64,000 nt of DNA from Pseudopedobacter sp. GTDB lineage: Bacteria; Bacteroidota; Bacteroidia; Sphingobacteriales; Sphingobacteriaceae. The DNA is taken from NCBI GenBank assembly GCA_014378105.1, contig JACMOI010000040.1, positions 1 through 64,000 of the forward strand. Direction: 5' to 3'. Under the pieces are notes generated by a model. The model was not told where the DNA came from and did not search any database. It saw only the letters and a program-made list of their open reading frames with translations. Position 1 is the stretch's first letter, and each line of letters starts with the position of its first letter. Of the stretch, positions 45,803 through 53,988 are shown one piece after another. The position numbers and the translations under genes were made by a program.

Positions 45803-47614
45803 TTAAGCAAACACCTGCTGCTCGGTATTCAATGTTAATGCTTGTTTATCCATTAATATTTCTGAAATTCCTGTTGTTTTAGGAAGTTCGTATTTAAAAT
45901 AAAATTGCATGGCATGCATCTTATTTTCATAGAATTCAGCACTAAAAGTAGTACTACCCGAGATGATAGCCTTTTGAGCCTCACGACCAATATCTAACCA
46001 TTGCCATGCCATAACAATGGTACTAAAAAACTCCATAAATGGTGTAGCATCAGCCAAGAAGCGTTGATAATCGCCTTTCATTGCATAACCCATAAGGGAT
46101 TGCAGTACTTTTTGAGTGAGTTCCAGTTTACTGGCTAACTTCTCTGCCAAGGGTTTCAATGATTCGTAGGTCATACTATCTTTTATAGAATTGGTAATTT
46201 CTTCAGAAAGTAATTGTAGCGCTTTACCATTTTCCATAGTGATTTTTCTTCCCAAAAGATCCTGAGATTGTATCCCCGTAGTGCCTTCGTAAATGGCCGA
46301 AATTCGAATATCTCGCAAATATTGTTGTAAAATATAATCGGAACAGAAACCATATCCTCCTAGTACTTGAACGCCATTATTAACTGAAGTAATCCCCATT
46401 TCCGAAGGATAAGTCTTCACTACAGGAGTCAATATTTCCAATAACAACTTATATTTAGTCCTACTTTCTGCATCTGGAAGTGATTGAGAAAGGTCTTGGT
46501 AACGAGAGGTCAAAAATACCAGACTTAATGATCCTTCGGTTATTACTTTTTGTAAAAGCAACATTCTTCGCACATCCGGATGATTGATAATAAGTGTTTG
46601 TTCTTGTGCGGCATCTTTTTTACCTGTTTGTAGTAACTCCCTACCTTGTGGTCTTTCTTTAGCATAATTAAGAGAAGCATGATAGGCTCCTGTAGCAATT
46701 GCGGCAGCTCCACGACCAACTGCTATTCTTGCGCCGTTCATCATCAAGAACATATATTTTAAGCCTTGATTAGGCGCTCCTACCAACCAACCGGTACAAT
46801 TTTCTTTGTCCCCAAAAAACAAATGTGTGGTACAATACCCTTTTTGACCCATTTTCTGAAAATCACCAACTGTAGTGACGTCATTATATACCAAATTACC
46901 ATTTTCATCTGGTCGGTTTTTAGGTACTACAAAAAGAGAAATTCCTTTTGTTCCTGCAGGAGCTCCTTTAATACGAGCCAAAACCAGATGTACAATATTT
47001 TCGGCTCCTTTATAATCTCCACCAGAGATGAATATTTTTTGTCCGTTTATTTTATAAGTTTCTCCGTTAGGCTCAGCAGTTGTCACAATGTCTGAAAGCG
47101 AGCTTCCTGCTTGTGGCTCGGTAAGACACATCGTACCACCCCATTTTCCAGCCATCATTTTAGGAACATAAGTATCCTTGAGAAATTGATTTCCAAAATG
47201 TACAATCAATTCTGCAGCACCAATAGTAAGTCCAATGTAACCTGGCAAGTGGTTATTCGCCGCTTCCTGAATAAAACCCGCTGCGTTTACTGCCATAGAT
47301 GGCATTTGCATTCCTCCAGCTTCATAAGAAAATGATCCAGATAGTAGTCCCATTTCCCCAGCGGTTTTCATGTACTTATTAACCTGTGGATGCACTATGA
47401 TTTCGCCATCTTTAAGATGAGCAGGATTTTCGTCCATCTCCTTAAAATAAGGATAAAGCTCTTTATCTGAAAAATCTTTAACCGAGTCGAGCATCATGTT
47501 GATAGATTCCTCATCGTAATCCGAAAATCTTTCTTGTTCTAGTACACTTTTAAGATTGTTTACATTAAAAAGTAGAAACTTAAGGGTCTCCATTTCAATA
47601 TAGGTATTGGCCAT
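45803..47614 (-). CDS. Large acyl-CoA dehydrogenase with C-terminal extension (DmdC/AidB-related size class)
   Basis: A 603-residue acyl-CoA dehydrogenase. The N-terminal and middle domains carry MCLTEPQAGSSLSDIVTT and INGQKIFISGGD; the catalytic Glu is expected in IYEGTTGIQSQDLLGRK near residue 435. A C-terminal region of about 150 residues, mostly helical, goes beyond the normal 380-residue ACAD, as in 3-methylmercaptopropionyl-CoA dehydrogenase and related 600-residue enzymes. First structural gene of the operon. ETF would be the electron acceptor. The substrate chain is unknown. Confidence 0.92.
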   Translation of the reverse strand: MANTYIEMETLKFLLFNVNNLKSVLEQERFSDYDEESINMMLDSVKDFSDKELYPYFKEMDENPAHLKDGEIIVHPQVNKYMKTAGEMGLLSGSFSYEAGGMQMPSMAVNAAGFIQEAANNHLPGYIGLTIGAAELIVHFGNQFLKDTYVPKMMAGKWGGTMCLTEPQAGSSLSDIVTTAEPNGETYKINGQKIFISGGDYKGAENIVHLVLARIKGAPAGTKGISLFVVPKNRPDENGNLVYNDVTTVGDFQKMGQKGYCTTHLFFGDKENCTGWLVGAPNQGLKYMFLMMNGARIAVGRGAAAIATGAYHASLNYAKERPQGRELLQTGKKDAAQEQTLIINHPDVRRMLLLQKVITEGSLSLVFLTSRYQDLSQSLPDAESRTKYKLLLEILTPVVKTYPSEMGITSVNNGVQVLGGYGFCSDYILQQYLRDIRISAIYEGTTGIQSQDLLGRKITMENGKALQLLSEEITNSIKDSMTYESLKPLAEKLASKLELTQKVLQSLMGYAMKGDYQRFLADATPFMEFFSTIVMAWQWLDIGREAQKAIISGSTTFSAEFYENKMHAMQFYFKYELPKTTGISEILMDKQALTLNTEQQVFA

Positions 47615-47632
47615 AATAACAAATTTTAATAA

Positions 47633-47646
47633 TTGGTATGTACCAA
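47633..47646. promoter_or_regulatory. Palindrome in front of the acyl-CoA operon
   Basis: A perfect 6-2-6 inverted repeat TTGGTA-TG-TACCAA lies 19 bases upstream of the large dehydrogenase start, between it and the Crp/Fnr-type regulator gene. Its position suits an operator. Which protein binds is unknown; the adjacent regulator is the obvious candidate. Confidence 0.4.
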
Positions 47647-47764
47647 ATTAGGTTTTATCAAAAAGAATCTCGTTAAACTGGTTTAATAAATTGAAATGAT
47701 ATAATTTCTGAAGAGATTACAAGTTTTAAGCAGAAAGATAATATTTGCTGTGCTGTACGTAAAA

Positions 47765-48355
47765 TTATGCCTTCCCTAAACGTTTGCGAAGTTTAGAAAG
47801 ACCCACTGGAGTGAGGCCTAAATAAGAAGCAATCAAATATTGAGGCACACGCTGGAAAAGGTCTGGACGTTTTTCTAACAATCGTATATATCGCTCTTCA
47901 TTGGTCCGACTGTTTCGACGCTCTACTCTTGTGAAAATTTTTATGAATGCTTCCTGCATGGAAAGTCGCCCAAAACGCTCCAGCTGATGAGACTTTTTAA
48001 AAGAATTTTCTGCGTCAGTTTTTTTTATAGCGTATACTATCGTATTCTCAGAAGCCTTTAGGTAATAGTTAGAAGAAATTCCTTTTACATAAGCTGGCAA
48101 ATCAGTAAAAAAAACATCTTCAGTATAAAATTCTAATACTTTTTGTTCACCTTCATCAAACTTAAAATAGTAAATACAACCTGTCGCTACGTAATAAAAG
48201 TAATGAACCAACTGTCCTGGAACTACCAATGTATCACCCTTTTTTAAATACATTATTTGGTAGTATTTCATCTGTTCTTCCAATACTTCTCCGTCTACGT
48301 GAGTATAAGATAAAATCTTTTGCTTTAAACTCTCAAGATGTGTGGTTTGGAACAT
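47765..48355 (-). CDS. Crp/Fnr-family transcriptional regulator
   Basis: A 196-residue regulator with an N-terminal cyclic-nucleotide-binding-like barrel (LKKGDTLVVPGQLVHYFYYVATGCIYYFKFDEGEQKVLEF) and a C-terminal winged helix (RVPQYLIASYLGLTPVGLSKLRKRLGK). The basic LIASYLGLTPVGLSKLRKRL helix-turn-helix is the form common in Bacteroidota Crp-like proteins. The canonical cAMP-contacting Arg-Ser-phosphate motif is not obvious, so the ligand is unknown. It lies 150 bases upstream of, and on the same strand as, the acyl-CoA operon and is its likely regulator. Confidence 0.88.
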   Translation of the reverse strand: MFQTTHLESLKQKILSYTHVDGEVLEEQMKYYQIMYLKKGDTLVVPGQLVHYFYYVATGCIYYFKFDEGEQKVLEFYTEDVFFTDLPAYVKGISSNYYLKASENTIVYAIKKTDAENSFKKSHQLERFGRLSMQEAFIKIFTRVERRNSRTNEERYIRLLEKRPDLFQRVPQYLIASYLGLTPVGLSKLRKRLGKA

Positions 48356-48725
48356 TGTTGTAAAGATTATTTTAAATAGAATTTACATCAAAAAATTAAT
48401 GAAATTTATTTATTAATGATATTTTATTGATTGCTAAATTAAACAAATACATGTACGAGATTAAAATTCAAAAACTTAATATACTCATTTGGCTTAAAGA
48501 ATTTTAATGCCAACAGCTTCTAATTCAATTGTTTATTTAATATCTCTTTTTCTTTATCATATTTTTGGTTTAAATAAATATGTTAAATAAACATTAGCTT
48601 GTTGAAAAAATATATGTAGCATATTAATTATTGAGAATTAATTAAAGCTTTTAGGGGCAATATTATCAGAAAATAGAATCAAAAAATCTAATCATTATTT
48701 TTATTTTTGGTGCAAAACCGAACTT
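48356..48725. other. AT-rich divergent intergenic region (370 bases)
   Basis: Separates the Crp/Fnr-type gene from the divergent DedA-family gene. No reading frame or RNA gene is recognisable. TATTTTTG at 48702-48709 (+) matches TAnnTTTG 17 bases before the DedA start, without a matching -33 TTG. An imperfect A/T palindrome (TTAATTATT-GAG-AATTAATTAA) lies near 48625-48647. Confidence 0.4.
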
Positions 48726-49379
48726 ATGGAAATTATTAAAAGCATCATCGATTTTATCCTTCATATTGATATTCATTTAAGTGAAATCATTAAAGAATAT
48801 CAAGTTTGGACATATCTGATTCTTTTCATTATCATATTTGCAGAAACTGGATTTGTGGTCACTCCATTTTTACCTGGCGATTCTTTATTGCTTGCTGCTG
48901 GTGCTTTAATTGCTGTAGGTAACACTGGTTTGAGTATTTATATATTGGCAATACTCCTCATTATTGCAGCCGTTGCTGGCAATATCGTAAACTATGAGAT
49001 GGGTAGAGTTTTAGGGGCAAAAGTCTTTAAGCCTGAAAATAGAATTTTGAAATTGGAGTATTACATCCAAACACAAGAGTTTTTTGATAAGCATGGCGCA
49101 AGAGCAATTATTATTGGACGTTTCTTACCTATTTTAAGAACTATTGTTCCCTTTGTAGCTGGTATTGGAAAATTAGAGCGTACACGTTACAATTCCTATA
49201 ATTTTATTGGTGGTACAGTTTGGATTTTGAGTTTTCTTTTTGCCGGCTACTTTCTTGGTAACTTCCCTTTCTTTAAAAAGAATTTTTCTTTAATTATTTT
49301 AGGAATTATTGCTTTTACTATTATCCCTGCTATTTATGCTGTTGTTCAAAACAGAATGAATAAAAGAAAGACTAAATAG
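48726..49379 (+). CDS. DedA-family (VTT-domain) membrane protein
   Basis: A 217-residue inner-membrane protein with re-entrant and transmembrane helices. Conserved DedA features are FAETGFVVTPFLPGDSLLLAAGALIA near residue 40, NYEMGRVLGAKVF, FFDKHGARAIIIGRFLPILRTIVPFVAGIG (the family's central motif with essential Arg residues) and GGTVWILSF. DedA proteins are thought to flip or scramble lipids such as undecaprenyl phosphate and to affect membrane potential. Length is standard. Confidence 0.93.
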   Translation: MEIIKSIIDFILHIDIHLSEIIKEYQVWTYLILFIIIFAETGFVVTPFLPGDSLLLAAGALIAVGNTGLSIYILAILLIIAAVAGNIVNYEMGRVLGAKVFKPENRILKLEYYIQTQEFFDKHGARAIIIGRFLPILRTIVPFVAGIGKLERTRYNSYNFIGGTVWILSFLFAGYFLGNFPFFKKNFSLIILGIIAFTIIPAIYAVVQNRMNKRKTK

Positions 49380-49606
49380 TTAAATTTTAAAAAGGATTTC
49401 CACCTAAAAGTAAAGGATAAATTTCTATCGCTTAATAAATAGCTAGATAAAATAGATATGCTAGCTTAACTTCCGAAATTATAGAACTTTGTTTTCCGAA
49501 ATTTTTTAAAACATCACGAACATTAACGTTTGGTTCAAAAAAATTACATAATGTCTTAATTTTATTTTTTTAAAATCAATACCTTGAATAAAATTCAAAA
49601 TGAGAC

Positions 49607-51076
49607 ATGAAAAAACTATCCTTAATCTTTCTAACATTTCTATTGGTCAATCAGTTATTTGCTCAGTTAAATAACCCTCCAGCATTGAGCGCCATTAAAA
49701 TTGAAGATCTAAAAAAAGATTTATATGCCATGGCTGATGCACATTTTAGAGGTAGATCTGCTGGTGCTTTAGACGAATTAAAAGCGGCAATGTGGACGGC
49801 TGAACAATATCGACGAATAGGTATTAAACCTGCAGGTGACGATGGGACTTATTTTCAATATTTCACATTATGGCGTAACCACATCACTAGTGAGTCTACC
49901 ATTGAAATTAATAATAAACCCCTTACACTTTGGAAAGATGCCGCAGTTGCTCAGATGGCAAATGTCTCTATTGATGCTCCAATCGTATATTTGGGAAACG
50001 CTTTATCCATTGATAGTAATGTAAATGTACAAGACAAAGTAGTTGCCATTGAAGCTAATCCAAAAGGAATCAACATGAATGTTTCTTTACCAACATGGCG
50101 TTATAGCAGATCTATTTATGTTAAATATGGTTTACCCTTGCTGAAGAAAGGTGCAAAAGCTATTATTTTTATTGCGGATGAAACTGCTGAAAAAGCTTGG
50201 GATGATGCTGCCGAAAATTTCATTAGAGGGACTTATGATATTGATGGCGGGCCGAATGTTGATGTGAGTACTACTGTCCCTGTAATTTGGGTTCATGCAA
50301 CTGTCAAAAAAGAACTAGCGGCTAATAATGCTACCTTAAAAGCAAAGTTAAGCATTGCTAAATATCCTTATCCATCGGTAAATATTATTGGTAAAATTGA
50401 TGGAACTGACCCGAAATTAAAATCAGAATATTTGATGTACAGCGGGCATATTGATGCTCATGGAGTTAGGAATGAGATTAAGGGGGATTCTATTTATTAT
50501 GGTGCGGATGACAATGCAAGTGTAAACGTTGCAGTTCTTTCCAACGCGAGGGCTTTTATAAAAAATCCAGCTAAAAGATCCGTATTGGTGGTTATCCATG
50601 GTGCAGAGGAAAGAGGGTTGTTAGGGTCAAGATATTATTCTGCTCACCCAACTGTGCCTATTAATAATATTGTTGCCGTTTTAAACGGGGATATGATTGG
50701 TAGAAATAACATAGATAGCGCCACAGTTTTAGGTGCTTTACCTCCCCATAGAAATTCTTTAGACTTGGTCACCATGGCAATGGATGCCAATAAAGAAGGC
50801 CCAAATTTTAAGTTAGATGAAAGTTGGGATGCCACGACACATGTAGAAGGTTGGTATTTTAGAAGTGACCATTTACCTTATGCTAGATTAGGCATTCCTT
50901 CTTTAATGTACACTTCACTTTTACATCCTGATTATCACACACCACAAGATAATGCTGAAAATATCAATTATCCTAAGCTAAAGAAAATGGCAGATTGGAT
51001 GTACAGAACTGGTTGGAAGGTTGCAAATACACCTCAAAGACCTAGAAAAGACAAAGATTTTAAATTAGAAAGATAA
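49607..51076 (+). CDS. Exported M28-family metallopeptidase
   Basis: A 489-residue exported peptidase with a signal peptide (MKKLSLIFLTFLLVNQLFAQ). A PA-like insert lies around 125-250, and the M28 zinc core follows: GHIDAHG, then the bridging Asp in YYGADDNASVNVAVL, the catalytic Glu and ligand Glu in HGAEERGLLGSRYY, an Asp in LNGDMIGRNN and the last His in FRSDHLPYARLGIPSLM. All ligands are present, so it is probably active. M28 enzymes are aminopeptidases or carboxypeptidases; specificity is not predictable. Single gene closed by a terminator. Confidence 0.92.
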   Translation: MKKLSLIFLTFLLVNQLFAQLNNPPALSAIKIEDLKKDLYAMADAHFRGRSAGALDELKAAMWTAEQYRRIGIKPAGDDGTYFQYFTLWRNHITSESTIEINNKPLTLWKDAAVAQMANVSIDAPIVYLGNALSIDSNVNVQDKVVAIEANPKGINMNVSLPTWRYSRSIYVKYGLPLLKKGAKAIIFIADETAEKAWDDAAENFIRGTYDIDGGPNVDVSTTVPVIWVHATVKKELAANNATLKAKLSIAKYPYPSVNIIGKIDGTDPKLKSEYLMYSGHIDAHGVRNEIKGDSIYYGADDNASVNVAVLSNARAFIKNPAKRSVLVVIHGAEERGLLGSRYYSAHPTVPINNIVAVLNGDMIGRNNIDSATVLGALPPHRNSLDLVTMAMDANKEGPNFKLDESWDATTHVEGWYFRSDHLPYARLGIPSLMYTSLLHPDYHTPQDNAENINYPKLKKMADWMYRTGWKVANTPQRPRKDKDFKLER

Positions 51077-51085
51077 AGTAAATGT

Positions 51086-51131
51086 AAAAAACCATTCCCG
51101 TAATTTTAACAATTTAAGGGAATGGTTTTTT
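51086..51131 (+). terminator. Terminator after the M28 peptidase
   Basis: A perfect 14-base-pair stem AAAAAACCATTCCC (51086-51099) and GGGAATGGTTTTTT (51118-51131), with an 18-base loop and a T-run. The stem also presents an A-run on the other strand, so it may stop the converging rluA transcript too. Confidence 0.85.
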
Positions 51132-51165
51132 ATTTAATAGTATGATGATTTCTTTAATATTATTT

Positions 51166-51885
51166 CTAACTATCGTTTTTCTCCAATAACTTTAATAAAA
51201 CCCCAAAGTCTTTTGGATATTCAGCAGTAAATGTTTTTGATTCGTTTTCTGAGATTTTAAAAGTCACTTCTCTTGAATGTAAAGCAAATCGTTTCATAAT
51301 AGGTTGCTCTTCCTCGTTTTTACTGACACGATAATTGCGCTTGATTTTTGATAGGAAAACAGGTTTTCCACCATACATATCATCGCCTGCGATGGACGCC
51401 CTTTGAGTGGCCAAATGGATTCTAATCTGATGCATACGGCCTGTAACTGGACGAGCCTCTATTAAGGTATAATGTTTGAAATACTTGATAGATTGGAAAT
51501 AAGTATCTGCTCTTTTCCCTTCGCCCCTACTGATCATCACGTTTCCTTTACCAGCATTTAAAATAGGTAGATCAATTAATAACTCATTAAAAACATGCGT
51601 TCCGTCAACAATAGCATGATATACTTTTTTGACTTCGCGATGCTCAAATTGCATAGAAACAAAACGATAGGTCTCTGGATCTTTGGCAATAATCATAGCA
51701 CCAGAAGTTTCTTTATCTAAGCGATGACAAATTTGCGCATCGTCGTGATATTGCTTCGCTAATCTGAGAATGTTAATTTCACCACCTTCACGTTCATCTA
51801 ATGAGCTGATGAACGGTGGCTTATTTACCACAATAATATGAGGGTCTTCGTATATGATTAAATCTTGAAGTTTCGGGATTTTCAT
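51166..51885 (-). CDS. RluA-family RNA pseudouridine synthase
   Basis: Converts uridine to pseudouridine in rRNA or tRNA. The 239-residue protein has the RluA motif ICHRLDKETSGAMIIAKD with catalytic Asp57, and GRMHQIRIHLA further on. There is no S4 domain. A TTG nine bases upstream is in frame, but it lies inside the TATCTTTG promoter element, so translation must start at the ATG at 51885. The target nucleotide is not predictable. Confidence 0.92.
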   Translation of the reverse strand: MKIPKLQDLIIYEDPHIIVVNKPPFISSLDEREGGEINILRLAKQYHDDAQICHRLDKETSGAMIIAKDPETYRFVSMQFEHREVKKVYHAIVDGTHVFNELLIDLPILNAGKGNVMISRGEGKRADTYFQSIKYFKHYTLIEARPVTGRMHQIRIHLATQRASIAGDDMYGGKPVFLSKIKRNYRVSKNEEEQPIMKRFALHSREVTFKISENESKTFTAEYPKDFGVLLKLLEKNDS

Positions 51886-51891
51886 GAAGCG

Positions 51892-51899
51892 CAAAGATA
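51892..51899 (-). promoter_or_regulatory. Bacteroidota -7 element of the pseudouridine synthase gene
   Basis: TATCTTTG on the minus strand matches TAnnTTTG. The start codon lies 6 bases further, so the leader is very short or absent. A -33 TTG was not seen at the right distance. Confidence 0.5.
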
Positions 51900-51950
51900 G
51901 CTTTAATCTTGAAAAAGATATAGCGAATTATATATGCACTGGTGATGAAA

Positions 51951-51987
51951 AATTATTTAAACATCTTTATGGGGTGTTTAAATAATT
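51951..51987 (-). terminator. AT-rich hairpin after the OmpR-type regulator
   Basis: AATTATTTAAACA (51951-51963) and TGTTTAAATAATT (51975-51987) pair perfectly over 13 bases. On the minus strand four T follow the stem. The low G+C content makes it weaker than the other terminators in this window. Confidence 0.55.
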
Positions 51988-52008
51988 AATAAGATTTTTT
52001 AAAAAAAT

Positions 52009-52695
52009 TTAACTATCAAATTTATAACCAACTCCTTTTACAGTAGTTACATAAGTGTCGCCTAATTTTTCTCTTAGCTTTCTGATGTGAACATCAATGG
52101 TACGGTTGGTAACCACCACAGAGTCTTCCCAAATATTTTTTAAGATGACTTCTCTAGTGTAAACTTTTGCTGGTTTTGATGCTAATAGGTATAATAATTC
52201 GAATTCTTTTTTCGCTAAAACCACTTTTTTTCCGTTTTGATAAACTAAGAAAGCTTCACGATCAATTACCAAATCACCAATTTCCACCTTATTTTCAATC
52301 ACTTCTTCATTTTGAGCGTTGCGTCTCAAAATTGCGTTGATACGACTGATTAAAGCTCTGGGTTTAATAGGTTTGGCGATATAGTCATCAGCACCTACAT
52401 TAAAACCTGCAATTTCAGAGTATTCCTCACTTCTGGCTGTTAAAAACACCATGAACGTATTTTTAAACTCCGGCATAGCTCTCATGATTCTGCAAGCCTC
52501 AATTCCATCCATCTTAGGCATCATGATGTCTAAAATGATTAAATCAGGTAATGATTTTCGAGCTTCCTGAACAGCTTCTTGACCATTACTAGCTGTAAAA
52601 ACTTGATAACCTTCCTTCTTTAAATTATATTCTATTAACTCAAGAATATCAGGCTCATCGTCAACTATTAAAATCTTTGGCTTATTAGTACTCAT
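52009..52695 (-). CDS. OmpR/PhoB-family response regulator
   Basis: A 228-residue two-component regulator. The receiver domain has acidic pocket residues in IVDDEPDI, phospho-acceptor Asp56 in DLIILDIMMPKMDG, and the conserved Lys in GADDYIAKPIKP. The C-terminal winged helix has VLAKKEFELLYLLASKP and SVVVTNRTIDVHIRKLREKLG, the DNA-recognition part. It closely resembles PhoB-like regulators of Bacteroidota. No histidine kinase lies next to it; the kinase at 12.2 kb is too distant to assign. The spacer upstream has no consensus promoter. Confidence 0.93.
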   Translation of the reverse strand: MSTNKPKILIVDDEPDILELIEYNLKKEGYQVFTASNGQEAVQEARKSLPDLIILDIMMPKMDGIEACRIMRAMPEFKNTFMVFLTARSEEYSEIAGFNVGADDYIAKPIKPRALISRINAILRRNAQNEEVIENKVEIGDLVIDREAFLVYQNGKKVVLAKKEFELLYLLASKPAKVYTREVILKNIWEDSVVVTNRTIDVHIRKLREKLGDTYVTTVKGVGYKFDS

Positions 52696-52860
52696 ATTTT
52701 TAGTTTGTACGAATTTAGAGCGTTTTGTGGTTGTAATGGTTAATATAATATTAATAAATTGTTAAAGTTTACAAAACCTTAATCATTTGTTCTTTTTTAT
52801 ACAAGATAAATTTAATTATTTATTATTCTAGAAACTAAATTATTAACAATTTCTAAACTC

Positions 52861-53988
52861 TTATTTCAAAGCTTGCGATAAAAAGTCATGCAGTTTAACG
52901 CCTCTTAAATTTTTAGCAATGATTCTTCCTTCTGGGTTAATGATAAAAGAAGCTGGAATGGCATTAATATTATATGCCTGTGCGGTTGGAGCATCCCATT
53001 GTTTTAATTCAGAAACGTGATTCCACTCTAATTTATCTTTTTTAATGGCTTCTATCCATTGGTCTTTGTTATCATCCAAAGAAAAACTAAAGATGGTAAA
53101 GTTTTTATCTTTAAACAGCGCATATTGTTTTACAATATTTGGATTTTCTGAACGACAAGGTCCACACCAAGAAGCCCAAAAATCTAACAATACATATTTT
53201 CCTTTAAATTCAGATAGACTTATGGTCTTACCATCTGGTGTTAAAGCGGTTATATTAGGAGCCATTTGCCCGATAGCCACTTTTTCTGCTCTTTCCATTT
53301 GCGAAACAAATGCATTTACAGCTTTATTATTCGGAAAAGTTTTTTGAGCTTTCTTACTATAAGCAATCAATTTATTCTCATAACTGGCGTTATTATCCAT
53401 TCCCAGCATCACATTGGAGGCATAAAATGCGCTTAAAGTACTTTCATTATCTTCTATAAATTGATAAGATTTTTCTAAAAAAGGTTTTGATAATTCTTGT
53501 GATTTGGCATTAAAAACACCAATGATAGAATCTTTTAAACTAGTATCTTCTGTAATCATTTTACTGTATTTCTCGGCTAGTTCTCCAGTACTTTTACTAA
53601 ATACAGAAGTAATTTTATTGTATTCAGAAATCTTCTTTGCTTCTTCAGATCCTTCTAATTGATAATTTGATCCGGCATCAGTTAAATCTGCTTTAAATTT
53701 AATTTCATCTCCGTTTTCAGCAATCACTAAATACGAACGCTGTCCTATTAATAATTGATAAAATTCTGGCTCAGCCGATTTACCTTTCAAAACAAACTCG
53801 TGGTTTTCATTCAGAAAAGTAGAATCAATAGGCACCATTTGTCCTAAAGTATCTGACATAAAAAGTACAACTTTTTTAGCATCACCAATATTGCTTAACT
53901 CTCCCTTGATAGAGAATTCATTTTTATTTTTACACGCATTTAAACTAAAAATAGCCACTACAGCTGTTAGAACATACCATTTTCTCAT
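52861..53988 (-). CDS. TlpA-like thiol-disulfide oxidoreductase lipoprotein with a DUF4369-like N-terminus
   Basis: A 375-residue lipoprotein (lipobox LNAC, Cys19) facing the periplasm or outer membrane. Residues about 23-115 form the beta-rich DUF4369-like domain common in Bacteroidota; a helical linker follows; the C-terminal 135 residues are a thioredoxin fold with catalytic WCGPC (Cys275 and Cys278). It should reduce or isomerise disulfides in exported proteins. Its start overlaps the gatB stop by 4 bases (ATGA), an arrangement of convenience as the two functions are unrelated. Confidence 0.92.
   Translation of the reverse strand: MRKWYVLTAVVAIFSLNACKNKNEFSIKGELSNIGDAKKVVLFMSDTLGQMVPIDSTFLNENHEFVLKGKSAEPEFYQLLIGQRSYLVIAENGDEIKFKADLTDAGSNYQLEGSEEAKKISEYNKITSVFSKSTGELAEKYSKMITEDTSLKDSIIGVFNAKSQELSKPFLEKSYQFIEDNESTLSAFYASNVMLGMDNNASYENKLIAYSKKAQKTFPNNKAVNAFVSQMERAEKVAIGQMAPNITALTPDGKTISLSEFKGKYVLLDFWASWCGPCRSENPNIVKQYALFKDKNFTIFSFSLDDNKDQWIEAIKKDKLEWNHVSELKQWDAPTAQAYNINAIPASFIINPEGRIIAKNLRGVKLHDFLSQALK

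Noticed and set aside
46766-47335. Two frames of 109 and 74 residues opposite the large acyl-CoA dehydrogenase
   Set aside because: Antisense to a well-conserved enzyme and without recognisable domains.
36687-47614. Reading the acyl-CoA operon as plain fatty acid beta-oxidation
   Set aside because: It lacks thiolase and FadB, and contains the ACAD10/11-like pair and two enal or quinone reductases, which ordinary fad operons do not have.
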